In this document: in pieces, positions 1-7,568 of the stretch | Numbering within the stretch: the stretch's first letter is position 1 | Layout of the letters: the number at the start of each line of letters is the position of its first letter | Origin: Pueribacillus theae | Lineage (GTDB): Bacteria; Bacillota; Bacilli; Bacillales; UBA6769 | Length of the DNA: 64,000 nucleotides | Direction: 5' to 3' | Assembly: GCF_003097615.1 (NCBI RefSeq) | Contig: NZ_QCZG01000015.1 | Location: forward strand, 1-64,000 | The notes under the pieces: generated by a model | The model's input: the letters and a program-made list of their open reading frames with translations, nothing else | Databases searched by the model: none | What the model was told of the DNA's origin: nothing | Translations under genes and position numbers: made by a program

Positions 1-98
1 TGATTATTGCGGATGAATTGAGCCACTTCTGCAGAGTTTTGAGCCAGTCAGTGCGGAAAAGAGAGCCACCTTCTGCGGACTAGAGAGCCAATACGATA
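1..98. repeat. IS21 left end with multiple terminal repeats
   Basis: Three or four spaced GAGCCA motifs follow the terminal TGATTATTGCGGA. They match, in inverted orientation, the TGGCTC motifs at 2727-2818. In IS21 elements these are transposase binding sites. Confidence 0.8.
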
Positions 99-170
99 AA
101 TAGAATAACCTCTTGTATAATAAAAATTGCATGCAAACAAGCATGAAAATATTATACAGGAGGTTTTTTT

Positions 171-1712
171 ATGGTTAATTGCCGAAAGATTCTGGAACTG
201 TATTTTGAAGGGATCAGTCAAAGAACGATCAGTTCTAGCACTGGTCACTCCAGGAATACAGTCTCTGAGGTCGTTCACCGTGCCAAGAAACTTGGCTTGG
301 AAAGTTTGAATGATACCATGACCAACTCATGGCTAGAAGCGTTTCTCTTTCCTGAGAAACAAGCTATTGAGAAGGGGTATTTCCCGGTTGATTGGGAAGT
401 GGTGCATAAGGAGCTACAAAAAAAGAATGTTACCTTGGCCTTATTGCATCATGAATATGAAACGGAAGCACGTGAGGGTGGAAAAATCCCTTATGCTTAC
501 AGAACTTTTTGTGAGAAATACGGGAAGTATGCGAAGAAATATAAATTAACGATGCCTATTCGGAGAAAACCAGGTGAGATCATGGAAGTGGATTGGGCTG
601 GCTCCACGCTGTCTATTATTGATCGTTCTACTGGGGAAACGATTCCGGCGTATGTATTTATTGCGACCTTGCCTTACAGTCAATTAAGTTACGTGGAAGC
701 ATTTTTAGATATGAAATCACCAAATTGGCTTAAGGCTCATATTCATGCATTCCAATATTTTGGTGGAGTTCCTGAAACATTGGTTCCAGATAATCTAAAA
801 ACAGGGGTTACAAAAGCCCTTCGAGATGAACCTCTTCTCAATGAGGCCTATCGTGAACTAGCAGATTATTATCGCACAGTCATCGTGCCGAGCCGGGTTC
901 GAAAACCAAAGGATAAGGCAAGTGTGGAGGGAACAGTCGGCTACATTTCCCGACAGATTATTGCCTCGTTGAGAAACTATCAATGTTTTCATATAGAGGA
1001 CTTAAATCAACGAATCTTTGAAAAGCTAGAAGAAATCAATACAATTGATTTTCAAAAACGCCCTGGTTCCCGTAAAAAGGTGTTTGAGGAAGAAGAGAAA
1101 TCCCACCTTCAACAGCTTCCCCAAACACGTTACAAGCTTGCGGAATGGAAAACAGCAAAGGTTCAACTGAACTACCACATTCAAGTTGAACGAATGTATT
1201 ATTCCGTTCCATATGATTACGTCCGTGAACAAGTCGATGTTCGACTGACTACGGATCTAATTGAAGTGTACTTCAAAGAAACACGGATTGCATCCCATAA
1301 AAGGTTAACCGGGGAAGTTGGCCAGTTCTCTACGAACACGGATCATATGCCTGATAATCATAAATTGTATCTAGAGCATACCCCTGAAAACAATCGGAAA
1401 TGGGCAGAAACAATTGGACCCTCCATGGCACAGTTTGTTTCTTATATCTTAGAAATAAATCCAGAAAAGAAAGCATTAAACATCCTTGGCACATTAAGGA
1501 ACTTATCAACAAAATATACAAACGATGAGATCGAGAGAGCAACGTATACATTGCTTGAAATATCAACAAACCCAACAATTTCTGTCTTAAAGGGTGTATT
1601 GGATAGAGGTAAGAAACGCAGGAAAAAGTCGAATATCGATAATTATCAAAACAATACGAATGATAATGGATTTACCCGTGGTGCTGAATACTTTGGAGGG
1701 AAAACAAGATGA
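171..1712 (+). CDS. istA: IS21 transposase IstA
   Basis: A 513-residue DDE transposase that cuts and joins the IS ends. The N-terminus is a helix-turn-helix (SQRTISSSTGHSRNTVSEVV, about residues 15-35). The rve-type integrase core follows, with catalytic acidic residues in EVDWAGS (about 138), VPDNLK (about 206) and KDKASVEG (about 250). The C-terminal third is the Mu-transposase-like domain. An AGGAGG ribosome site lies a few bases upstream of the ATG. It overlaps istB by 4 bases, so the two are translationally coupled. Confidence 0.95.
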   Translation: MVNCRKILELYFEGISQRTISSSTGHSRNTVSEVVHRAKKLGLESLNDTMTNSWLEAFLFPEKQAIEKGYFPVDWEVVHKELQKKNVTLALLHHEYETEAREGGKIPYAYRTFCEKYGKYAKKYKLTMPIRRKPGEIMEVDWAGSTLSIIDRSTGETIPAYVFIATLPYSQLSYVEAFLDMKSPNWLKAHIHAFQYFGGVPETLVPDNLKTGVTKALRDEPLLNEAYRELADYYRTVIVPSRVRKPKDKASVEGTVGYISRQIIASLRNYQCFHIEDLNQRIFEKLEEINTIDFQKRPGSRKKVFEEEEKSHLQQLPQTRYKLAEWKTAKVQLNYHIQVERMYYSVPYDYVREQVDVRLTTDLIEVYFKETRIASHKRLTGEVGQFSTNTDHMPDNHKLYLEHTPENNRKWAETIGPSMAQFVSYILEINPEKKALNILGTLRNLSTKYTNDEIERATYTLLEISTNPTISVLKGVLDRGKKRRKKSNIDNYQNNTNDNGFTRGAEYFGGKTR

Positions 1713-2464
1713 TGAACCAAGAAACATTACGTAAATTAACTGAAATGAAAATGGGTGCTATGGCAGATCTGTATCAGCAACAGAGTCTAAACAAAGATTA
1801 TCAAGATATGGATTTCGACGATCGTTTTAATCTGTTAGTAGACCATGAGTATGATCGTCGAAAGTCAAATAGGCTGGAACGGTTAATTAAGCAGGCCACT
1901 TTCGACGAGCCAACGGCAGCTATTGAAGACATAGAGTATCATCCCGACCGCAACCTGGATAAGAAGCTAATATTAGAGCTGGCAACGGGGAGCTATATCC
2001 AAAATCACCATAACATTATTTTAATGGGTGCATCAGGGAACGGCAAAACATGGATATCTAATGCCTTTGGTGTTCATGCGTGTCGCCAATTTTACAAAGT
2101 AAAGTATATTAGATTACCGGAATTACTGGATGAATTAGCAGCAGCAAAGTATGAAGCCGATGGAAGCTTCCGTAAACTCATCCAAAAATATAAAAAGATT
2201 GATTTATTAATACTTGATGAATGGTTGTTAACTGAGCTTTCAGAGGAAAAAGCACTTCACATCTTGGAAATTATTGAGGCGAGATTAAAGAGAGCATCTA
2301 CCATATTCTGTTCCCAGTTCTCTCCGGAAGGGTGGCATTCGAAACTAGGACAGGCACAGGTAGCAGATGCGATCCTTGACCGTATTGTTCATGATTCCTA
2401 TAAGATCCTAGTCGATGGAGAGGTATCAATGAGAGAACGTCATAGTTTGGTGGTTAGAAAATGA
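1709..2464 (+). CDS. istB: IS21 helper ATPase IstB
   Basis: A 251-residue AAA+ ATPase of the DnaC/IstB family that assists IstA in target selection and transposition. Visible motifs are Walker A GASGNGKTW (about residues 108-116), Walker B DLLILDEW (about 167-174) and a DRIVHDSYKI arginine-finger region near the C-terminus. The length is usual for the family. It is coupled to istA through an ATGA overlap and to the next small ORF in the same way. Confidence 0.95.
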   Translation: MMNQETLRKLTEMKMGAMADLYQQQSLNKDYQDMDFDDRFNLLVDHEYDRRKSNRLERLIKQATFDEPTAAIEDIEYHPDRNLDKKLILELATGSYIQNHHNIILMGASGNGKTWISNAFGVHACRQFYKVKYIRLPELLDELAAAKYEADGSFRKLIQKYKKIDLLILDEWLLTELSEEKALHILEIIEARLKRASTIFCSQFSPEGWHSKLGQAQVADAILDRIVHDSYKILVDGEVSMRERHSLVVRK

Positions 2465-2661
2465 TTCCAATAGAGGTTGAAAACCGCATAGCTAACTATT
2501 TCTTTCATAGATATCTGCCGGAAGAAGTGATGATAAAAATAGTAGACAGATTACTAACTCCTTGTACACGGACCGATGAGGAGGATTTAGATATTGATGA
2601 ACTGGTCTCTTGGGCAATTGAGATTATTGACGAACAGTTAGAAGATAAGCCACTTAGGTAA
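2461..2661 (+). CDS. Small accessory protein of the IS21 element
   Basis: A 66-residue acidic, probably helical protein starting MIPIEVENRIANYFF. Its ATG overlaps the istB stop, so it is almost certainly translated with istA and istB as part of the same unit. I do not recognise a domain. Its position between istB and the right IS end makes it a passenger or accessory gene rather than a chromosomal gene. Confidence 0.7.
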   Translation: MIPIEVENRIANYFFHRYLPEEVMIKIVDRLLTPCTRTDEEDLDIDELVSWAIEIIDEQLEDKPLR

Positions 2662-2726
2662 TACTGGCAGCCATTGGAGTAAAGTGAAACTTCAATGGCT
2701 GTCTATTTATCTCTCTCTAAATATAC

Positions 2727-2818
2727 AGTGGCTCCCTCCTCCGCACTCAGTGGCCCTATTATCCGCAAATGGTGGCTCAAAACTACGCACTAGTGGCTCA
2801 TTCTGTCCGCAATACTCA
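2727..2818. repeat. IS21 right end with multiple terminal repeats
   Basis: Four TGGCTC-type motifs and the terminal TCCGCAATACTCA form the mirror of the left end. The IS boundary is set at 2818. Confidence 0.8.
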
Positions 2819-2834
2819 AATAATTCAAGTCATC

Positions 2835-2875
2835 ACCCCTTGTATAGTAGTTATTTATAAAACAAGGGGTTTTTA
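2835..2875 (+). terminator. Rho-independent terminator just outside the IS21 end
   Basis: Stem ACCCCTTGT / ACAAGGGGT with an 18-base loop followed by TTTT. It has no intact gene upstream now, which suggests that the IS21 insertion displaced the gene it served. The rest of 2876-3230 holds no convincing gene, only repeats. Confidence 0.6.
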
Positions 2876-2893
2876 TGCTCTAACCTTAATCGG

Positions 2894-2911
2894 CAAATTG
2901 GCCCGTTTGCT
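2894..2911 (-). repeat. GGGC-type cassette-end motif, copy 1
   Basis: Read on the minus strand this is AGCAAACGGGCCAATTTG. Related strings occur at 3215-3234, 8575-8594 and 8953-8972. Function unknown. Confidence 0.45.
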
Positions 2912-2980
2912 GTATAACCTTATATTACCTTTACCACAGGAAACCCCTTCAGATAAAGCATATCCAAAGGAGTAAAACGG

Positions 2981-3020
2981 TGCAACTTTATTATAAACGG
3001 TTGAACTTTGTTTTAAAGCT
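2981..3020. repeat. 20-bp tandem repeat, two units
   Basis: Two direct units with cores AACTTTATTATAAA and AACTTTGTTTTAAA have starts exactly 20 bases apart. The same 20-bp unit occurs three times in tandem at 10331-10390 and singly at 3041, 4132 and 7378 in inverted orientation. The family was seen only in the accessory block. Confidence 0.7.
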
Positions 3021-3039
3021 ACATATAACCTGCAAAGTG

Positions 3040-3132
3040 TGCTTTGAAATAAAGTTTGAACAAAAAGACCTTACAAACCAACCCGTATTTTACGATAAAT
3101 AAGAAGAATCCATTTTGAAAAAAAGATTGAAC
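3040..3132 (+). repeat. ~90-bp dispersed repeat, copy 1
   Basis: It begins GCTTTGAAATAAAGTTTGAA and continues through TTACAAACC, TATTTTACG and CCATTTTGAAAA to AGATTGA. The segment 7377-7466 has the same blocks in the same order, so the similarity is much longer than the AATAAAGTTTGA core alone. Confidence 0.7.
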
Positions 3133-3148
3133 AAAATGGATTCTTCTT
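3101..3148. terminator. Strong symmetric hairpin, probable bidirectional terminator
   Basis: A perfect 17-bp stem begins AAGAAGAATCCATTTTG and returns as CAAAATGGATTCTTCTT, with a 14-base A-rich loop. It lies just downstream of the minus-strand gene at 3233-3499 and overlaps the end of the 90-bp repeat. Confidence 0.6.
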
Positions 3149-3214
3149 TAGCATATTTAAGTTTCGGTTTTATAATTTAGCATATTTAAAATAGTTTTGG
3201 CATAAATTTGTGCT

Positions 3215-3234
3215 GCAATCGCGCCCGTTTGCTT
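3215..3234 (-). repeat. GGGC-type motif, copy 2, abutting a stop codon
   Basis: On the minus strand the stop codon of the small membrane gene runs straight into GCAAACGGGCGCGATTGC. Compare copies at 8575-8594 and 8953-8972. Confidence 0.5.
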
Positions 3235-3499
3235 AACTCTTGCTTTCGGAAACAGGGATATATTTTGTAAAATAAGCACCTAAAATTAATAAAACCATGG
3301 TAATCGACCAACTGATTATTCCTAAAAAATCAAACCAATATGCTAACAGGTTTGTTATAGCTATAAGGTAAAAGCAAATTGAGGTCAGCGCATTTTTTAT
3401 TCCGGTTATTCCAGCCCTTTTTCTTTTTGTAATAAAAACAGAATAGAAAATATAAGTGTGATTATTAGTGTTACAGATAAAACCATAGGCATCATCATT
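3233..3499 (-). pseudogene. Small integral membrane protein, probably frameshifted
   Basis: The open frame gives a protein ending in two hydrophobic segments (CFYLIAITNLLAYWFDFLG and SWSITMVLLILGAYF). Its upstream part is polar and unlike a membrane protein. In the next frame, an ATG at 3499 preceded by a GGGGGGAAAG ribosome site gives a hydrophobic helix starting MMMPMVLSVTLIITLIF. The two frames join if one T is restored in the T run at 3447-3450. I therefore read this as a three-helix membrane protein of about 90 residues broken by a one-base deletion. An alternative is an intact gene with a late start in the open frame. Function unknown. Confidence 0.6.
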
Positions 3500-3714
3500 T
3501 CTTTCCCCCCAATTCAAGAAAATGGCCCATGTGTTTAATTGTATCATCCCTTAATTCCATAGAGTAGAGTCTATTGGAACAGACATAAAATTGTGCAAAA
3601 TAGAGATTTATAAAGTCTCATACGACTTGTCTCAAAACTCTTACCGTTGTAAATTCGCATTTTCCTGATGCTACCCCCAAAGGCTTTTCTCCATGCAAGG
3701 TTCGGGTAGTATTT

Positions 3715-3935
3715 TTTGCCCTTTCCCCCTTGCATTCCGAAATTCGGCGGGTGCGGGCATGTCTCCAAGCCGACCAGACTCAAAGCGAGGGACCTGGAAG
3801 GTCAGCTTGCTCCGTCCATTGTACCCGCCGAAGCGCCAGTTCATCCGTCCATGACGGCGCTCTTACGCCATATTTAAACACGCAAAAGACCGTGGGGGAT
3901 AGCCCCCACACCCCCAGCCAGCCTCCCACCTCAAA
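3715..3935. other. GC-rich foreign segment without a supported gene
   Basis: Composition changes abruptly from AT-rich flanks to GC-rich DNA. The segment contains the inverted pair GTGGGGGATAGCCCCCAC and short direct motifs such as GGCGCTC/GCGCCAG. Overlapping open frames on both strands have no recognisable domain and are not called. It resembles non-coding DNA next to conjugative-element mobilization genes, but that is inference. The remainder of 3500-4220 holds only repeats. Confidence 0.4.
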
Positions 3936-4005
3936 ACAAGGAGGAAAACAGAAAAACAAGGTATTTTATCCCGCTTATCCCATTTCTCTATACCGAAAAT
4001 AAAAC

Positions 4006-4095
4006 AATAAAGTCGTTTAATTTTGATTGCCAAAAGCCGCATTCTTCCGTTGAAAAGTGCGGCCTTCAAAAAAATAATTGTTTAATTTTCATGTT
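4006..4095 (+). repeat. 67-bp repeat, two units with a hairpin between
   Basis: CAATAAAGTCGTTTAATTTT at 4005 is followed 67 bases later by AATAATTGTTTAATTTT. Between them lies GCCAAAAGCCGCATTC and a returning GTGCGGCC arm, which can form a hairpin. The locus at 8421-8503 has the same cores at the same 67-base spacing and begins its inner part with GCCAAAAATACGCATTATAC. Confidence 0.65.
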
Positions 4096-4131
4096 CGACT
4101 CATGGTTATGGACGGAATTTGTGTAAATTTG

Positions 4132-4157
4132 TTGCTTTGAAATAAAGTTTGATCATT
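4132..4157 (+). repeat. Single AATAAAGTTTGA repeat unit
   Basis: TGCTTTGAAATAAAGTTTGA matches the start of the 90-bp repeats at 3040 and 7377, but the similarity stops after about 25 bases. It lies about 65 bases past the stop of the HXXEE gene. Confidence 0.6.
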
Positions 4158-4220
4158 TTCTGCCCGTATTGTTACACAATTGCAACCTATTTCGGTAAAT
4201 TAAAACTTACACTGAAGAGA

Positions 4221-4712
4221 TTAAAAGGTTATTAATTGTTTACCTATCTTAAAACTAATTGGAATGCTTAACAATAGCGAAACCCCGACTGCCAAAGTGC
4301 TAATAATAAACTGAGAAATTGTTATTGTACCTAACTCTATTGCTGTTTTTACAATTAAACTGTTGATAGGGATGATTACAATAAGACCTGTAAACAGACC
4401 TGGCGAATAATAACGCTCAATTAGGGTTGAGATAAGATGTGGAAAAAGGATATTCAATATCATTGCACCCACAAACCCAAAATAAGAATACTTGAACAAC
4501 CCAACATCTGGATAAAAAATATATAAAGCCGTAATTAAATAGGCTAAGCTTGTGACCCAAAATAATCCAAACAAAAATTCATCCTGTGTAACTGTTTTGT
4601 GCATTTTCATTTTACTTTTTTCAGAAGACTGCTGTCTCGTTAACCAGATGCCTTCTTCCAAATTGTGAATTGTAAATGCAAATAAAAAAATCAATAAGAC
4701 TGCTCCGTTCAT
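4221..4712 (-). CDS. HXXEE domain-containing membrane protein
   Basis: A 163-residue integral membrane protein of the HXXEE family, whose function is not known. The family signature is visible near the N-terminus as HNLEEGIW (about residues 16-23), following a first hydrophobic helix NGAVLLIFLFAF. Four or five further hydrophobic segments cover the rest. The ATG at 4712 is chosen because an AAAGGGGGG ribosome site precedes it; a longer frame to 4742 lacks one. It stands alone as one module, with a repeat unit downstream and a structured segment upstream. Confidence 0.8.
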   Translation of the reverse strand: MNGAVLLIFLFAFTIHNLEEGIWLTRQQSSEKSKMKMHKTVTQDEFLFGLFWVTSLAYLITALYIFYPDVGLFKYSYFGFVGAMILNILFPHLISTLIERYYSPGLFTGLIVIIPINSLIVKTAIELGTITISQFIISTLAVGVSLLLSIPISFKIGKQLITF

Positions 4713-4773
4713 GCTAGCCCCCCTTTGCTCATAATTTATCATTGTTTACATGTAACCATAGAAAGGCGTTTAT

Positions 4774-4874
4774 GGACTTGACTTGGAGCCTCTGTGGGCA
4801 TGATTGGTCTTGAAAGGCTGAAGCCGTTGTTTCATCTGGCAAACGAGCCTAACCCACCCCTCCAAGTAAAGTCC
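4774..4874. ncRNA. Candidate structured RNA or IS-end hairpin, about 101 nt
   Basis: The ends GGACTTGACTTGGAG and CTCCAAGTAAAGTCC pair at 14 of 15 positions. Inside, GTGGG (4794) can pair with CCCAC (4853), and AGGCT (4815) with AGCCT (4846), which leaves internal loops. There is no open frame. The layout of a long closing stem with large internal loops recalls the non-coding ends of IS110-type elements, which encode a bridge RNA, but no IS110 transposase is present. The RNA assignment is inference. Confidence 0.4.
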
Positions 4875-4911
4875 TATTGTTGTTTACTTGAAAACTATAA
4901 TTAATTACTAT

Positions 4912-6439
4912 CTCAACTTTCGCAGCACAAATTAGGCAGGTAAGCCTTGATATAACTAGGTAGGCCTGCAATCCATTGCTGGAGTTGATCTTTAATTAAT
5001 TTTTTGATCCGGTTGTTCGTTTGTTTCAAGGCATCGTCAAGAAGCTCGATGAGTTGCTGAAGAGCCACAGCCCAATCTAGTTTGTCAATTTCATCACAAA
5101 GTTCGTAGAACATGCCACCAAGTGTCCGATTATCCATACTACAACGGTTTTGCCAAGACAGTAAAATATACCTTGAAAACACAATCGTTGTGTGACTAAT
5201 CAACAGATCATAAGACCGACCTTGAAATTCCTTTTGGAGTTTCAATAGCGATTTTGTTGTTTTGAAAAAGACCTCGATGTCCCAGCGCATACCGTAAATG
5301 CGGACAATCTCTTTTTCAGACAATGAACAGTCTGTGCTCAAGATTGCCAACCATTCACTTTTCCTATTGCGATTTTGAACAAAAACAACCTTTACATGAA
5401 TCCATTAGCCATTGTCGTATGAATAGAACGCAGAATGCCCTTACTCCCTGTTATTGGAGTGGCCAGACGATATAACCCTTTCAAGTCAAAACGCTTGTCA
5501 TTTACAAGATAACGTTGGTTCGTTGCTTTCACCATGCCAATGACATCAAAACCTTGTTCGACAATGGATTTGATTAAGGGTTGTTGTGTAAACCAAGTAT
5601 CCATAAGCACATAGGAGGCATCGACACCTGCAGAAAGAGCGCGCTGAACCATATCTGTCACTACTTCTGGTGCAGACTTCAAAGCTTCAATGCGACGTTT
5701 ATAACCAGAAGTTCGCTTATCAATTGATGGTGAGACACCGTTAATTTGAGCATTCTTTGAACTTAAAAGAGAAAAATCCAACGGCATAAATGTTGTCCCA
5801 TCTGACCAACCCAGTGTTAACATCCGAAAACCTTTATAAAAGCGCATTTTATGTGAAGAGTGATCGAAACAGCGTGCAAGCAGTTCTACTTTTTTACTGC
5901 GATTACGTTCAAACATGGAATCATCGACAATGAGCACTTTTGGGCGATGGTGGCTTGTTAAGTCACTTACCTTTTTAATTGTTGAAACACTGAGCGAGAG
6001 TAAGAATTTGCGCCGCGCAAACCTTGAATGGTTTAAAAAGCGATAGACAGCATCTTTGGCGGGTAAAGTATCAGACTTCTTGCTTTCAAGCATTCGAAAC
6101 CAATTCTTCTGTTGAAAGATTAAGCAAAAGACAAGTCGAAACAAATAGAGACATGAATAGCCAAAAGACTTTTTAATTCCGGCATCAGATAAATGCTTAG
6201 ACACATTCAATTCACGAAAAGTTGATTTTATTTCATTTGGTAGTTGCCTAAGTTGATCTTGATTCGCTATCATAAAGGAGACACCTCTTCTGTTGGTAGT
6301 GTTTTCTAGTCAAATCCACTATACCAGACAGGAAAGGTGTTTTTCATTTTATTAGTTATTTGTCAAGGAACCTATTGAATTCGTAAATTAAGCAATACCA
6401 TTAAGGCTTAAAGTTAATTTTCACTCTGCGAAAGTTGAG
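4912..6439 (-). mobile_element. IS4-family insertion sequence with target duplication
   Basis: Terminal inverted repeats CTCAACTTTCGCAG (left) and CTGCGAAAGTTGAG (right) bound a 1,528-bp element. Both sides are flanked by the 7-bp direct repeat TTACTAT (4905-4911 and 6440-6446), taken as the target duplication. The single transposase gene inside is split by a frameshift, so this copy is probably inactive on its own. Intact duplications suggest insertion after the surrounding mosaic formed. Confidence 0.9.
4913..6273 (-). pseudogene. IS4-family transposase, split by a one-base frameshift
   Basis: The N-terminal 293 residues (6273 to 5392) contain the first catalytic Asp in VLIVDDSMFERN and the second in MDTWFTQQP. 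The frame then stops. The next frame continues WIHVKVVFVQNRNRKSEWL into the C-terminal part (to 4913), which carries the IS4 Y-R-E-K signature YGMRWDIEVFFKTTK. Joining needs one base restored near 5400. The total of about 450 residues is usual for the family. No internal ribosome site suggests deliberate splitting, so I call it a pseudogene. Confidence 0.88.
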
Positions 6440-6499
6440 TTACTATATATACTGCTTCTACAAAAATACAAATATGGTGTTTTTCGTACACAGGATCGT

Positions 6500-7204
6500 T
6501 CATCTTTCTAATTCATCTTTTTTGCGTATTTTTGTTTCAGTAAATGATTTAATACGCTTTTGTTCTTTTTTTATTTTCTTTTCGGCATAATCACTAAAAC
6601 TTTTTACATCTTGATTGGCTAAAAAGAAAATATATCGTTCTTTATCTTCTTTTTCGATAACCAAAGGGGCAATATCATTTTTCATCAATAAGTAATTCAT
6701 TACCAATCGTCCTGTTCGTCCATTTCCATCCGCAAAAGGATGAATACGCTCAAACTCAATGTGGCTTTCACACACCAAATCAATAATATCTTTATCCGAT
6801 TCAGCGATTTCAATACGGTAATTCACATTATCTAGCCATTGTTTCATGATCACAAAAACATTATCAGGATGTACTGTATCAAAATCTGCTCCCTTAATAT
6901 AATTTGGTTCAGTTTTAAACATTCCTCGTTCGTGATGTAATCGATCCATTAAAATGGCGTGGGTCTCGAACAAAACATCAAAAGTAAAATCTTTTTCTAG
7001 CACATCAGGTGAAAATAAATATTGCATTGCATGTCGATGGTTATCAATCTCGTATAATTCTCTTAAAGACACTTTATTAGGAACAGTGTTATACAATATA
7101 ATTGATACCGTTTCTGGTAGTGAAATTTTGTTATTTTCAATTGCATTCGAATGATGTGACATTCTTACTAACAAATCCTCCATGTATTCATTCGGTAACT
7201 TCAT
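6500..7204 (-). CDS. Fic family protein
   Basis: A 234-residue protein with the Fic core motif HPFADGNGRTGR (about residues 155-166). Fic proteins usually transfer AMP from ATP to a hydroxyl of a target protein, and all canonical catalytic residues (His, Asp, Gly-Asn-Gly-Arg) are present. The N-terminus SHHSNAIENNKISLPET resembles the inhibitory helix region of class II Fic proteins. The ATG has a GGGAGGATTCTC upstream. No antitoxin gene is adjacent, so self-inhibition is more likely than a toxin-antitoxin pair. It is bounded by the IS4 element and a 90-bp repeat. Confidence 0.88.
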   Translation of the reverse strand: MKLPNEYMEDLLVRMSHHSNAIENNKISLPETVSIILYNTVPNKVSLRELYEIDNHRHAMQYLFSPDVLEKDFTFDVLFETHAILMDRLHHERGMFKTEPNYIKGADFDTVHPDNVFVIMKQWLDNVNYRIEIAESDKDIIDLVCESHIEFERIHPFADGNGRTGRLVMNYLLMKNDIAPLVIEKEDKERYIFFLANQDVKSFSDYAEKKIKKEQKRIKSFTETKIRKKDELER

Positions 7205-7376
7205 GAGAATCCTCCCTCACAAACAATCTCTTTTGATTATTATAACGGAACCAAGTAACGTTAAAACAAACTTTAACTTCTAAGTAATTTCAACTTTTAT
7301 AATACGCTAAGCATTATATCTTATCAATTTATGAAAAATCTCAACAAATTCTTCCAAAATTTTCAAATAAGATTTA

Positions 7377-7466
7377 TTGCTTTGGAATAAAGTTTGATCA
7401 AAGATACCTCACAAACCTATATTTTACGTTAGATAAAATTAACCCATTTTGAAAATAGATTGAGTC
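7377..7466 (+). repeat. ~90-bp dispersed repeat, copy 2
   Basis: Blocks TGCTTTGGAATAAAGTTTGA, CTCACAAACC, TATTTTACG, ACCCATTTTGAAAA and AGATTGA follow the same order as at 3040-3132. The repeat fills most of the 350-base gap between the fic gene and the SRPBCC gene. Nothing else but the operator described next is seen there. Confidence 0.7.
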
Positions 7467-7500
7467 GAAAAACAAATTTATTAACTTTATAACTCGTATT

Positions 7501-7544
7501 AACACCAAAAGGTGTTATAATCATTTGTAACACCTTTTGGTGTT
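7501..7544 (+). promoter_or_regulatory. Twin operator around a -10 box
   Basis: AACACCAAAAGGTGTT (7501-7516) and its reverse complement AACACCTTTTGGTGTT (7529-7544) are each near-palindromes with centres 28 bases apart. A TATAAT box (7516-7521) lies between them. No good -35 is visible. Because an ArsR-type repressor is the second gene of the downstream pair, the simplest reading is an autoregulated promoter that the repressor occludes. Confidence 0.75.
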
Positions 7545-7568
7545 AATTAAAATGTGGAGGTATTATTT

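Larger units (their letters stand above)
1..2818 (+). mobile_element. IS21-family insertion sequence, apparently complete
   Basis: The outer ends are inverted repeats: base 1 begins TGATTATTGCGGA, and the reverse complement of the right end begins TGAGTATTGCGGA and stops at 2818. Both ends carry several further copies of a GAGCCAC/GTGGCTC-type motif, the multiple terminal binding sites expected of IS21 elements. Inside lie istA, istB and a third small ORF, each overlapping the previous one by 4 bases, on one strand. Genes are intact, so the element may be active. The left target duplication lies outside the window and cannot be checked. Confidence 0.93.

Noticed and set aside
2769-2975. 68-residue open frame across the IS21 right end
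   Set aside because: Runs from inside the IS terminal repeats into flanking DNA, has no ribosome site or domain, and crosses the terminator.
3571-4069. Three overlapping open frames of 68-90 codons in the GC-rich segment
   Set aside because: Frames on both strands are open merely because of high GC; none has a ribosome site, a recognisable motif or a plausible composition.
6500-7204. Fic gene as part of a toxin-antitoxin pair
   Set aside because: No small partner gene is adjacent, and the protein appears to carry its own inhibitory helix region.
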